This document shows, one piece after another, positions 34,612 to 45,561 of a DNA stretch of 64,000 bases. Both the position numbers and the translations under genes were made by a program. The notes below the pieces were generated by a model, which was given only the letters and a program-made list of their open reading frames with translations, had not been told where the DNA came from and did not search any database. Origin of the DNA: Xiphydria camelus (lineage: Eukaryota; Arthropoda; Insecta; Hymenoptera; Xiphydriidae); assembly GCA_963678675.1 (NCBI GenBank), contig OY783196.1:25150827-25214826 (forward strand), read 5' to 3'. Position 1 is the first letter of the stretch. Every line of letters starts with the position of its first letter.

Positions 34612-37085
34612 TATTATTAAACAAATAATAATCATCAAACCAATGACACAAAAAAAAGTATACCTTCGAACGAGATAAAATGAAAAATATCGACATTCGG
34701 TTCTGAATTCGAAAAAAAACAGCCAGTTGTTGGAAATTGGCCTAGAGCGGAAGATAAAAACAACAATGCTCTTTTTCGTCTCCTTTATCGATTTTGACCA
34801 CGTGCCACGATACTACACGTTGATTTTATAACCGTAGAGTGACGTATCACGGCCAGATAACAGGACGGAGTTATCGTGACCGTCGATAAAGTTGGCGCGA
34901 TAATCGCTAATAATAGGGAGGGAGGGTGAAAGAGGAATGGGAAGAAGACGAAAGCGGAAAAGGATCGGAGGCGGCGAGGCGAACGCAGGAATATAGCGGC
35001 GAGGAAGGGAGTCGAGTTTACAAGCTAGCTGTAAAGTGGCAACCGCAGAGAAGCGCGGTATGGAAGCCATCGGGAACAGATTGCAACTTTCCAATGCCAC
35101 AACCAACCCCGTTTGCCCTCTTCCAACCTCGGCTCTCTTCCTCTCTCCTTCCCTCACTCTCTCTCTCTCTCTCTCTCTCTGCCCGCCACCCCAACTCACA
35201 CCTGACACTGCCGTCTGTTGCACCTCCGACCACCGAACGATCCTGCTTACCTCGCGGATACAAAATGCCTGACAGCCCGATTGCCGGCCCCATTAACAGG
35301 TGTTAGAACGCGCAATTAACTCGGAATTCCGCGGTGTCCCGTGTAATCGATTATTCTCGTCGTCGGTGACGTTTTTCAGCCGCGGTGGATGCACGCAACA
35401 CGTCGCTAACGGAACCGCGCGCTAATACGCTCGGTGCGGTGTGCATCCGAGAGAGCTGCAGCCGACAGTTAGAGGGAACAGGAAAAAAAACTGAGAAGAG
35501 TAAACGCCTGTACATATACGGAAAAATAAACACCAAAGAAACTTACAACGAAGAGAAAGTTCATTTCGATCAGCATCGACACCGCGGAATAGATATATCT
35601 AGCAGGATATGGTCATTAATCAGAGTGGATTCGAATGTCGATTATTAAAAATCATTCGTATCTGTGCTTTTACACGACTATGTAGCTATCTTCAAGCATA
35701 ATTTAAGGTTTTACGTCACGTCCGCTCGCGAATAAACGGGCAACGCAGGAGCTTTTATAATCGAGAGCTTTCGTTCAGGAGCGTTTTTATGGGCGCATCG
35801 TCGACGTCTGCGACTGCTCGATATGTTACCATACGGACGGCTATATCTATACTTATAGACACGGCGATAAGTTCCTCCTCCGACCGATGCGTTCCGTTTA
35901 ATCAATTCCCGCCGGGGAGGAGAAAATGGTCGCGGCTTGCCCGTAAAATCTCAACGCGCACCTCAACCGGGCGTCGGACGTACAGAGAGACGCGGGCAAC
36001 GCGAGAGACAGGGGTAATAGCCGGGCACCCAACCGAACCCGAGCCGTCGTAAGGACTCCGTTGTCGCTCGCTACCGTTCCGTAGCCTGCCCCGTCGTCGA
36101 CGGCTCTTCCCACGTCTCGTCTTCGTCCTACGTGCACGGGAAACACTGCACGTATCTCATCTCTCTGCACTCGATGATGCAGCATCGGAATTTCCAAGGA
36201 TCCGTCGGGCGCTCCCGTTTGCGCTCGACAACGTCGCAGGGGAGGTAGGGCCTCGTATAAAGCGCGAAACGAACTCAATCGAGACCGCAGCGACGACGAA
36301 CGAACGCAATTAAGTTTTACGGTGGAAGCATCGGATCTGTTTTGACATTAAGTGCCCCTCGTAAAACAGTCTTGGTTTTTACCGAAGGAGCGTCGGATGT
36401 ATTAGGTAGAAGAAACCCCTACGTTGGATTAATTTTATTGTTGATTCTGGTAGTAGCATCCGGATATCTGTATACTGTACCCAAACTATTTTTTCCATGT
36501 GCCTACTATATATTAGCCAGACATAATTCAAGACATACAACCTTCATACAGCCTTCATTATATACATTCAATATTATTTAATAATAACAAAATACACTCC
36601 TTAGTTATAATTACACTATTCAATATAATTATACAGAAAATAACTGGAAAAATAATCTAAACCGTTTGATCAACTGCTGCTAGGACCACCCACGAATATG
36701 CGTCGAAAAAACATTTGTAAAAATACTGAAAATTACTTAAAGTTCTTAATTTTCTTTGTTTCAATCTACACTGATGAAATAGTTTCAATAGCAGTTTTAG
36801 CAGCGTGGAAAGCAATGGACGGTGTGCAATTTTTGTAACTATAATTATGGACAAGCACATTACGCTTTTCGTCGTGACTTATAGTTCCGCCTATATTTAT
36901 CTATGGTATACTGCACGCAGAACGTGCAACACAATAAAAAAAACGTGACGCGAAATACGCCGTAAAAATTTATTTCGCACAAAAATGACGTCCACCGGAA
37001 GCACGATTCCCATTCACAAATATCACGCCTCTTTAAGCTAATGCAAGTTCAAGTACGAGAGTATCAATAATCTCCATTGGCAGAG
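34612..37085. other. Non-coding DNA with long CpG-rich patch
   Basis: About 34800-36330 is CpG-rich with many short frames open on both strands and a CT microsatellite of 26 bases at 35155-35180. No domain or convincing exon is seen. A hydrophobic stretch, PYVGLILLLILVVASGYLY, in the frame at 36342-36581 could be a membrane segment, but that frame lacks an ATG. Confidence 0.45.
35155..35180. repeat. (CT)13 microsatellite
   Basis: Twenty-six bases of alternating CT, the longest dinucleotide tract in the window. Confidence 0.95.
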
Positions 37086-37093
37086 TATAAAAG
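37086..37093 (+). promoter_or_regulatory. TATA box (TATAAAAG)
   Basis: A consensus TATA box 73 bases before the start codon of the secreted repeat-protein gene. A TCAAAG at 37111-37116 is placed about 27 bases downstream and could be the transcription start. A strong TATA box is typical of tissue-specific, highly expressed insect genes. Confidence 0.8.
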
Positions 37094-37158
37094 GTGATGT
37101 GTTTCGGTAGTCAAAGCACAGTTCTGTTGGCCTCAACGTTATTACTATCGCTAGCAAT

Positions 37159-37922
37159 ATGAAGATCATCCTCGTCGCAGCCGTGGCTCTCCTCGCCGTC
37201 AAATGCATCACGGCCAAAGATTCCATTCCATCTCAATCATATAATGACGCACTTGAATTATCTGATTCGGTTCAATGTGACGATATACCTCAAGCGGCTC
37301 AATTGGATCAAGTGGCTCAATTGGGGCAAGTGGCTCAATTGGATCAAATGGGTCAAGTGGCTCAATTGGGTCAAGTGGCTCAATTGGGTCAAGTAGTTCA
37401 ATTGGGTCAAGGGGCTCAATTGGATCAAGTGGCTCAAATGGCTCAATTGGATCAAATGGCTCAATTGGATCAAATGGCTCAATTGGATCAAGTGGCTCAA
37501 ATGGATCAAATGGCTCAATTGTATCAAGTGGCTCAAATTGCTGAACTGGCTCAAATGATGTCTCAAGTCGCTGAATTCTCCCAGATACCTCAAATAGTGT
37601 CTCAAATGATGGCATTGTCCCGATTACCTCAAGTGCAGCAAATACTTGTACGTACTTCGATTTTACATTTTTAATATGGTTTCTAAAATTAATCACTCGC
37701 TACCAAAAGCTAAAATAATAAGACCGTGTTGTTTCCCATCAGCCGTAATACGCTCGAAGCAATACCGTAAATTAGATTATAGGATTTTATAATTTAAATA
37801 TAATTCATTTAGACTTTCTATTTTAGGGCATAATGGGAATTGTTGGTTTGCTTCAACAGTTGCAAGTAGCCGATATGTTATCAACCGCTGTGGCAACTAT
37901 TTCAGCTCTTATCCAACAATAA
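37159..37922 (+). CDS. Secreted Gln-rich hexapeptide-repeat protein (two exons)
   Basis: Joined exons 37159-37647 and 37827-37922 give 194 residues. Exon 1 starts at an ATG in insect context (CAATATG) and encodes a textbook signal peptide, MKIILVAAVALLAVKCITA, with likely cleavage after residue 19. Residues 45-126 carry Gln at every third position (28 in a row), each followed by a small-to-medium hydrophobic residue, mostly as AQLDQV, AQLGQV or AQMDQM. In six-residue register L-[GDA]-Q-[VM]-A-Q this fits the [LIV]-[GAED]-x-x-[STAV]-x rule of left-handed beta-helices. Residues 133-194 lose the repeat and become hydrophobic and amphipathic. Only two Cys, one of them in the signal peptide. The 179-base intron has GTACGT donor and TTTTAG acceptor and joins in phase 0; read through, exon 1 would end eight codons later at 37674. 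I recognise no family. Silk-like, venom or ice-binding roles are guesses. Confidence 0.85.
37291..37554 (+). repeat. Degenerate 18-bp tandem repeat in the coding exon
   Basis: Units close to CAATTGGATCAAGTGGCT encode Q-L-D-Q-V-A. About 14-15 units are present, some of only 9 bp, so the array slips by half-units while keeping both frame and the three-residue Gln rhythm. Nearly every Gln codon is CAA. Confidence 0.92.
37648..37826 (+). other. Intron of the secreted repeat-protein gene
   Basis: GT-AG intron of 179 bases, AT-rich, with a pyrimidine-rich TTTCTATTTTAG acceptor. Splicing keeps the frame and replaces an eight-codon read-through tail with 31 hydrophobic residues. Confidence 0.8.
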
Positions 37923-38004
37923 TATTTCGATTTTTAAATGAGATTCTGACGAAAACGATTGATAATGCTTAATTTCTAAATTGTATTATTATCGAGATTT
38001 CTTC

Positions 38005-38010
38005 AATAAA
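38005..38010 (+). terminator. Poly(A) signal AATAAA
   Basis: Canonical hexamer 83 bases after the stop codon of the secreted repeat-protein gene, followed by a GT-containing stretch. Confidence 0.8.
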
Positions 38011-38203
38011 ATGTGAGACAATTACGTATTTATATCGTTCCCTTAATACTACAACTATGTAACTCGAATTTTCGGTATTCAAATTGTGCACTTATTGCAT
38101 GCATATATTAGTCGCTTTAGTGACTGTATCTATATCATACTACTGGATTTCTAACCTTAAATATGCGACAGACCTTATCTCTCTGTAACACCGAAAAGAG
38201 CGT

Positions 38204-38247
38204 ACAAAGTTAGGTACAAAGTTGGGTACAAAGTTGGGTACAAAGTA
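38204..38247. repeat. 12-bp minisatellite (GGTACAAAGTTG)
   Basis: Nearly four tandem copies of GGTACAAAGTTG with single-base variation, 280 bases past the poly(A) signal. Confidence 0.9.
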
Positions 38248-38774
38248 GATAACTGAAAATACGGAAAATTTGAGTTACCTAGTTGTAGTATTGAAGGGGC
38301 GATATTATATGCATGAGATTGTCGCTCGTTCTTATCGTTGATATTAGAAACCTTCAGCGAAGACGTTTTAATCTCTCGTTAAAAATCTGATATTAATAGA
38401 AATTCTCCTTCCTACTGTAATGAGCTTTATGATTAAAAAGCAAATTTAGCTAAATAACTTCAAGAAGAAATTTGGTCCGATAAGATTCGTAGCTCATTGA
38501 TTAAAATAGAAGGGTTAACTGATAAATAAAAGGCGAATTCATACAGAGCGAGGACTTGGACCTATGTACGACATAGCAAATATAACGTAGACGATTTTAT
38601 CGAAGCATAGACGATAGCGTCATCGTTGATTGGTCGTGGTTGTATAGGAGACGTTAAGCAGGATCGGTAACTGCCAGCGATGAAATTCTTAAATCAGTTA
38701 GGTACGCCTGATTCTAATCAAATCGAGTGAAATCTGGTAAGAATCAGGCGTACATAACTGATTTAAAGTATAAT

Positions 38775-39442
38775 AGTATGGTCACGAATCGATTTCCAAG
38801 ATTTAAATATGAAATAATTATGTATGCAAGCTAATATCAATAGAAACCTCCTGGTGCAATTTGGGGTAGATTGACCGTTTAGTATGTCTGATAAAAATTA
38901 ATTACCGAGTAGAAAAAAACCCAGAGTCTTATGGGCAAGACACGTTTCTTGGGGTGTTTGTATGTAAAATCCAAGATTAAAATATAAAAAATATACCAAA
39001 AAATGGGGAGAAAAAAAAAACAAAAATTTACACCCATTGATGAAAATTATTGACCGTTTGATACTTTAGTTATAACTAATTTCTGCTTCTCGGTGTTCGG
39101 AAATAGCGCGTCGAGTAGATGCGGCAACGTCGTGTCAGTGGAGAGGGTTCAAGCGTGCATTTCAGATCTCGTTTTCCCCACGATACACTCAAACGTTTGA
39201 GTGTATCGTGGTTTTCTCTACTGGGCCACGAGCCCATTGATAATATGCGTTGCCACACATAAAAAGACGCTAGTCAAAGGAGGCACATTATTTGAATAAT
39301 AAGTGAAAAATAATCAAAATAATAGACTAATTGTTATGGTCATAAATTTTATAATTCACAAAGAGAATTTTCAATTATAAATCATAGTTTTTTAATGACT
39401 TTTTACGGACACTCAACGATAACTTTGGAGAGTGACCATACT
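38775..39442. mobile_element. Element nested in the split MITE
   Basis: Short terminal repeats AGTATGGTCAC (left) and its complement (right), flanked by TTTAAAG and TTTAAG respectively, a probable but imperfect target duplication. It carries a perfect 34-bp palindrome near the centre, inside a weaker longer inverted repeat. Non-coding. Confidence 0.6.
39178..39211. repeat. Perfect 34-bp palindrome
   Basis: CCACGATACACTCAAAC is followed with no spacer by its exact complement. Surrounding bases (GCGGCAACG and its partner, GTTTTCC and GGTTTTC) extend a weaker symmetry over 39076-39258. Confidence 0.97.
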
Positions 39443-39590
39443 ACTTTAAGAATGTCATCACTGGCAGTTGCCGATCCTGCTTAACCTCTCCTACCCACCA
39501 CGACCAATCAACGATGACTCTCATCGTCTATATTTCGACAAAATCGCCTACGTTCTATTTGCTATGTCGCAGGTCCAAGTCCTCACCCTG

Positions 39591-40484
39591 TAAAAACATT
39601 AAATAATAGCCAATGAGGTTTGATAACTTTATCGGCCAATAATGATGTTATTTGACTTCAAACGCATTTCGATCTTAGTTGGCACCCTCATTATTAAATA
39701 AATTGTATACTTTTATCTACCTGATAAAAAATTACTTCTATAATTTTAATTTCTTATTCAATAAATTATTATTTATTACATTTCTGCATAATTTTATCTT
39801 CTCTAATTGGTTCTATTAATAGAATTAATCAAACATCAATTCGAAAAATTGTATCTTTTATATATAAATATTTTTAGTGTTAGAATGACTGATCATTTAT
39901 GGGGGGGGGGGGTTATTTAAAAATATTGTATCCAGTCTAGTGCCTAGTTACGTAATGTTTTTCCACACCTATATGCTTACTTAGATATTTACATATATTT
40001 GACGGATCAATTACAGGATTGACTGAATCTTGATAATGATGCAATAGCCAAGAATTTATCTCAGATTCTGCAATCATAGTTTAATCAAATATGGTTCAAG
40101 TAGATTTATGTACATACCTATAACGGTGACGAAGTTTACGAGTACTTATACGCTGCACGAGATATGTATAAAATGATCTTGTTTGTTGACTTCTCTATCC
40201 TTAAAAAGAGAAAGTGAAAAAGCTCATACCTACAATGCCTTCCCATTTCATATATTTTGTAATGCAAATTACGGATCAAAGACAGACCTACCAATAGGTA
40301 CTAATCAATTCCATAACACGCATCGGTACTACATAAAAGCCTAATTTTCCCTCGATTTGTCGTCCACATGATATCGTAACCGAGGCAAGTGCACCAGAGG
40401 TGAAATGTACGAGTATTTGCCTACGCGTCGATCGCGGAGTTATTAAAATGAACAAAGGTGTCCCTCGAAAGAAACTGCTCTATA
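39591..40484. other. Non-coding AT-rich DNA with (G)12
   Basis: A run of 12 G residues lies at 39901-39912. No gene is recognisable. Confidence 0.6.
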
Positions 40485-40659
40485 AAGCCTTGTACGCACT
40501 GCGCGTTCCAGTGTACGCGAGCCATCGCACACAAGTACACTTCCCTTCGTCGCAACGACCCGCGGCCAGCGGTATTTGACGCACATCACACACACAAAGG
40601 GAAGTGTACTTGCGCGCGAAGGCTCGCGTACACTGGAACGCGCAGTGCGTACAAGGCTT
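40485..40659. mobile_element. GC-rich foldback element
   Basis: Arms of about 60-65 bp are near-perfect complements: AAGCCTTGTACGCACTGCGC starts the left and its complement ends the right, with GTACACTTCCCTT facing AAGGGAAGTGTAC at the base of the loop. The arms are unusually well kept, implying a recent origin. Confidence 0.9.
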
Positions 40660-43161
40660 AAAGTCCTACATACACCTAGTTTGATCCAAAAAATTGATTT
40701 TTCAAAAGTATTTTTATTTAATAGTAGAAAACAAACACTACATATTGAAAAAAGACTTAGCGTTTCCACGTCCGGTTTAACTGAAACTTCAAACGCTATT
40801 TTCTCACTACTTTTTCAAATGCGGTGCCAACTGTATTTCAAAGAACACTAAACCGATTTTAATGTAACTTGTCTCAATCGCTTTGTAAAGATTTTATCTC
40901 GTCCCTGACACTCATAAAAAATTTTTTAATTAATACTTTTTTCTTGGCAATCATAAAAGCAGAACGAAATTACTTGGAAAATCACACTCGTAATTTAAAA
41001 ACTGTTGTAAAATTGTTAATTATAAATATTTCTCAAAATCATCAGTTACAAGAACAAGATTGAACCTCCTAGTTTAAAATTTTCGTCATTTTTTGCTTTC
41101 AGATGAAATCCGAACGAGAATTTTTTGACACCGTAAAAGGCTTTCATAATACACCCCTTGCCGGATTCAATGACCAATAACTTGTAAACAACACAATATT
41201 TGTAAGGTTTTCTTTTTTATACATTTTGTTAAAAGTGTGTATTTGTAATAACATTTTATAAATGAGTGTTAAATAAATGAAATATATGAAAAAAAAATTA
41301 TCGAAAGTAATACATTTTTCAGGCCGCCTAGGTGTATGTAGCCTTTTAAAAGTATTGCTATACTCTACCATGCTCGAACAATTTACGCAATGGTTAGATA
41401 AGACCAGAAACATTAAGGCTTGTCTGTCAATGTTATTGCGACTGGAAACATTCAAAAAAGTTCATGAGAAGCTTCCTCTTAATTTTCCATATTATTTGTG
41501 CGCTGGAACAAAATTGTAAACAGTTTATCTAGCATGATTAATTGTGAATGTAAAATGTGTTTTAAATTCACAATTCCAAGTCAATGCTGATTGATAACCG
41601 TCAAGAGATTTGAGTTTCGACGATTTCGTTCAAAACTTTTCAAATCGTCACATAAATGACGTGCAAAATCACAATTATTATAAAATTCATTTATCTGCGT
41701 GAGAATACGGAGAAATACAGACATTTTTGCGAAATTCTAATCAACGATTATAACAATAGCTCGAGAAACCCCTCAAGGAGGCTTTGCTTTCTGGAAGAGA
41801 TGAAGAAAGCGACGCGAGTCGTAAGCCAACCCCGTTATCGGCGTCGCACAACTTGGAACTCAGTTATTATTATTAATTGCTGAGTATATTCCATGTCTAG
41901 TGTTTCCTGGGAAGCGATTCGAGGAAAAAGAAACACTCGAGAGAACCCGGCGCGGAGGAACGCTCGAGAGCGAGTGAAAGGTGAGAAGAGGATGTTAGAT
42001 ACGGGCTAGCGCGCGCTATGCATACGAGACACGTGCGGTATTGCAACTCGCACCGTATCGCGTGTCACTCGCGTAGCTCGCGCTAAACGGATAGCTAAGA
42101 ATAGAACTTGTTACATATACCTCAATTTTTCCACGCAACGCGATTCGTCTATCCACTCTTCACAAAAAATCTCGAATAAGAAACGTACCTACCCGCTGTG
42201 CCCTAGATACGCAACTAGGTAGCGCTCGAGATGGGTCCTTCCGTCTATATTACCATATAGAGAAGCCGCGAATGTCTCTATTACACGTAAACGAGCCACC
42301 TCAATGCATACCTATATTGGCAACCGCAAACGAGAGGACGTACGTACAGCGGGTCAAGAAAGTCTCTGGTTCGCCTTCCCTTTTCACGTAATTTTTTTAA
42401 TTGAAAGATAAATGAAACACTAAAAGTATACCAGTGTAGATGGATTGAGACTCTAGTTGACATATTTTGGCCTTTTTGGAATAATCGGACGGCAACTGAT
42501 TTATAATCTTTTTTATTGGATTTAACAAATAAATGTTATTCTGGATCGTTCTAGAAAAAATCTGAAACAGTCATTTCTTAGAGTATTATATGTTACCTCG
42601 ATTCATTAGTTTTCATTAAATCTTGCCGACACAAAAAAATTATAAAAAAATTCCAGCTGATTTACGTGATTTACGCAAAAGCAGCACAATTTTCGGATTT
42701 TCTAGGTAGCGTAGATACTATTTTTTTAAGTCAATAAAATTTAGTGGAAACGTGTGTTTGGAAGTGAATTTTAATACTCTAAAGGATGATTATTTCAAAT
42801 CCTTTCTGAAATGACCCAAAACAAAATTATTTGTCCAAATGAAAATAAAAAATGTTATAATTCAGCTCTCAATTAATTTCTTCGAAAAAGCCAAAACATG
42901 TTAACTGAAATTTCAATTTATCTACTGCGAGGACTTTTTGCACTTTTTGTTTCACTTGCCGTCTAGTTAATAAAGTTATATTAAAGAAGAAGGCGACTTT
43001 CGGGAGACTTTCTTGACCCACTACATACGAATACCTGCTCGAACCAAATTCACTCATTCTCATCGGACGGAGGATAAGTGGGGATTGACGAACACTACCG
43101 ACTGCTGATGACACAGAAAAATTCACGTGCGGTAGCGCAAGGAACGGTGAAAGGTACCCAT
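40660..43161. other. Non-coding DNA
   Basis: CTACATACACCTAG near 40667 recurs as its complement near 41326, which may mark the ends of a 0.7-kb element, but no target duplication or coding content supports it. A CpG-rich patch spans about 41900-42360. No gene is recognised. Confidence 0.45.
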
Positions 43162-44011
43162 CAAGCCGGGTTCTCACCGGCCGCACAAAACGTTCGCAAA
43201 CGTTAGCAAACGTTAGCAAACCATTGGTGTGGACAAAAATGCGCGCAGCTCGCAAACGTTCGCAAATGCTCGCAAGCATTTGGCGCGGTTCGCAGCTGTT
43301 CCACTCGAAGTCGGTAACTTCAAAGGATTTTCGTTGTTCGCGACTGTTCGCCGCTTTTAGGTACAGTGGTCCCTCTATTACTCGCGCCCTCCATAACTCG
43401 CGTGAGAGGGGAAGTGATTGCCCCCACTCCTCCCGTGACGCCATAACTGCTGCCATAGCATGAAGTGCGCACAGAGGTGCGCATGAAAATATAGAGAGGA
43501 GAAGCCGGTACCGTAGAATGGTAGAAACCGCGCTGTCTCTTTCTTTTGCCACGCCTCCATTGAGATGAATGGGGGCTGAAGCGAAGCTTCTCTAACTCAG
43601 AATTCTGCGAATTTACAGCCCCGAGATGCGCGAGTAATAGAGGAATCACTGTATAACCTCGGTGTAGACGGGATCTTGCGCGTTCTCGGGTAAATCTGAA
43701 GCCGGCTCTTCACTGCGTGAAACTGTTTCGCGAAACTAGTCTCGCCTCGTGTATACTTTGTACTCACCCCGAAACTTGCTTCGCGAGTATGTTTCGAAGT
43801 GAGCCAAACGTCAGTCGGTTTTCGATCGCGCATCAAAGAGCTTCGCCTTCCGAGTGCCGCCAGTGTGAACGTGCACCGTGTGTTTCGCCGGCACCATTGT
43901 CTCGCGCAAACTGGCGGCTCACCTTATTTTCGCCTGGAACCCGAAACGTTTCGTCCCGACACTCGCGAAACATTTTCGCGGAACAGTTTCGAGCAGTGAA
44001 GACCCGGCTTG
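43162..44011. mobile_element. GC-rich TIR element with Harbinger-like neighbours
   Basis: The left end CAAGCCGGGTTCTCACC mirrors the right end, which reads CAAGCCGGGTCTTCACTG. The left portion has repeated AAACGTTCGCAAACGTTAGC strings, which recur at 44330-44470 upstream of a Harbinger transposase start. Removing the Tigger-type MITE at 43364-43651 leaves about 560 bp. The right half, 43660-44000, is also open in several frames but shows no domain. Confidence 0.6.
43364..43651. mobile_element. Tigger-type MITE, TA-flanked, nested
   Basis: CAGTGGTCCCTCTATTACTC at the left and CAGTGATTCCTCTATTACTC at the right (reversed) form terminal repeats of about 24 bp, flanked by TA on both sides. The body of 288 bp does not code. 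It interrupts the surrounding GC-rich element. Confidence 0.92.
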
Positions 44012-44042
44012 AGACCTGGCTTATCAGGTATAGAGGGTCGCT

Positions 44043-44279
44043 TCACCTATAATCAAAATCTTCCGTTGTCATTCGAGTGAAATTTTTAAATAAATAACTT
44101 TTATCATGTGTTATTATGTCCAAAAGCAGGGGCACTGAACTTCTTGTTTTCAAAAAATGCGACACCCAAAATCTACGTTTCCTTCTAATTTTTTTATCGC
44201 GTTCCTTTTTCAACAAGTTCCACATTACGATGAAAGATGCAGCACATACAGCTTGTTTATTAAGTTTTAGAGACGCCAT
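44043..44279 (-). pseudogene. Harbinger (PIF) transposase N-terminal fragment
   Basis: The minus-strand frame starts at an ATG (44277-44279) and runs about 78 codons. RRKRRFWVSHFLKTR followed by FKNFTRMTTEDFDY matches the conserved N-terminal block of PIF/Harbinger nucleases (RRxWVxPxLxxR ... FxxFxRMxxxxFxxLL). The DDE core that should follow is missing: the sequence changes character at about 44040. No function is expected. Confidence 0.7.
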
Positions 44280-44520
44280 TATTTAATATGGGACACTTGC
44301 TGAATGCGACGAATGCCAAACAGTCAAACCGACGGAACAGCAACGAATGCTCGCAAACATGTGGTGTTTGCGAACGTTTGCGAGCGTTGGGCCTGGTGTG
44401 TACGCATCTCCCGTACAAAGTTCTCGAACATTTGCAAACGTTTGCGAACGTTAGCGATCAGAGTTCGCGAATGCTTTTCTGGTGTGTCCGCGCCTTTAGG
44501 CCGCGTGCAGCGCGGAAGCA
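44280..44520. repeat. Clustered GCAAACGTTCGCAAACG-like repeats
   Basis: Several direct and inverted copies of GCGAACGTTTGC precede the Harbinger start codon on the minus strand and resemble the array at 43190-43270. They probably belong to the ends of the Harbinger element and its MITEs. Confidence 0.6.
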
Positions 44521-45289
44521 CAAACAACGAAATTATCTATTTAGTTTCGAACTACCGGTGGGGCTTTCCGAGAAAGCAAGAGGCTCGAAGTGTGCGCGAA
44601 ATCTTTCTACCGGGACTCGCCCGGCCGCATCGGACGTCGCGTCGCTCGCAAAGGAGCGCGTAACGCGACGAGAGTCTAACTACTTGAAGGCGACGATCTA
44701 GAAATCCGACATTCCGCGAAATTATTACCAATCACATTGAGAGGAGGCATCGAGGCGTATGTTGAACCGAAGTATCCAAATTAGCGAAACTTCGCCGCTT
44801 ACAGTCGATAGAAGCAGTTTCCGCGATAACGCGAGCAGGAGGTGTCGGCAAGCCGGACCGAGGCGAGATGGGAAAAGCTCGCGAGGTGAATAATTAAAAT
44901 TTTCCACTGGAAGAACTCGACTTCTGCTGCGTCGGGCAGATGGAGACTCCTTACACTCTGCTACACAAACACCCCCGAAGACGTTGCGAGAGCGATAGAG
45001 AAATTGTTCCAGTGTGTATCGCGAGCAGCTTCGAGGGGAGGGATTGATCAAAGTTGAAAACTTTTGAAAAATATAAATTATTCGAAATGCGAGAATATTT
45101 CAGTTCCGCTATGTATAAACGAAGGAAACGACTATGTACTAAAAGGAAGTTCACCAAAGTGAGTCTTCGTTGATAAGATGGATAAGAGAATAATTGTCTG
45201 TGTTGTTTAAGTATGACGATAAAAACATGTACACAAAAATGATAGTTTACGAGAGCAGTGGAAAGTCCGATAGTTCTCTAGTAGACGGT
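44521..45289. other. Non-coding CpG-rich to AT-rich DNA
   Basis: Short frames on both strands and no recognisable feature. Confidence 0.5.
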
Positions 45290-45561
45290 AGTGCGATCGC
45301 GAAGATGAGGATACGCCCCCTTTGGCGAAAAAAAAGATCTGTTACACCATGACACAATGCACCTGTCCATTCGTCTGCCGTTGCAACAGCGAAATTGATC
45401 GATTTGAAGTTCGAATTGCTGCCGCATCCACCTTATTCACCGGATTTGGCTATTAAGTCTACTGACTTAGAAAAAAAATTACTTTTTGGAGGGTTTAAAA
45501 AAAATTGGAATATCGTTGGACGAAGTGTATTGAGCGGAAAGGCGACTATGTTGGAAAATAA
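45290..45561 (+). pseudogene. Mariner transposase C-terminal relic
   Basis: In shifting frames the sequence reads an HHDxAPVHSS-like block, then KLIDLKFELLPHPPYSPDLA, the mariner segment spanning the last two catalytic aspartates. It ends TKCIERKGDYVGK and stop at 45559-45561, the usual mariner C-terminus. Indels break it, and neither terminal repeat is recognisable. It is a different mariner lineage from the one at 25393. Confidence 0.85.

Larger units (their letters stand above)
38544..39590. mobile_element. Foldback MITE of the 15111 family, split by an insertion
   Basis: TA-flanked ends: the left starts CAGAGCGAGGACTTGG, and the right in reverse CAGGGTGAGGACTTGG. Arms share the ACATAGCAAATA, GGTCGTGG, TTAAGCAGGATCGG blocks with the 15111 copy. 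Removing the nested segment 38775-39442 restores a foldback of about 380 bp. Confidence 0.88.

Noticed and set aside
34813..35306. Overlapping frames of 126-136 codons on both strands
   Set aside because: They run through a CT microsatellite and its flanks; the Ser/Leu and Arg/Glu repeats are products of that tract.
36342..36581. Frame with a possible membrane segment
   Set aside because: No ATG start and no splice or promoter support; hydrophobic runs are common in translated AT-rich DNA.
37258..37605. Second minus-strand frame of 115 codons with QLSHLI repeats
   Set aside because: Same repeat artefact in another frame.
37208..37696. 162-codon minus-strand frame with EPLDPIEP repeats opposite the secreted-protein gene
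   Set aside because: It is the mirror of the 18-bp repeat, which has no stop in several frames. It lacks a signal peptide, promoter or splice signals, while the plus strand has all of them.
40667..41339. Inverted CTACATACACCTAG pair 660 bp apart
   Set aside because: Short match, no target duplication and no extension; could be chance.
42869..43552. 227-codon minus-strand frame, the longest in the window
   Set aside because: It crosses the junction between a GC-rich TIR element and the Tigger-type MITE at 43364-43651, so it is a chance fusion through transposon sequence.
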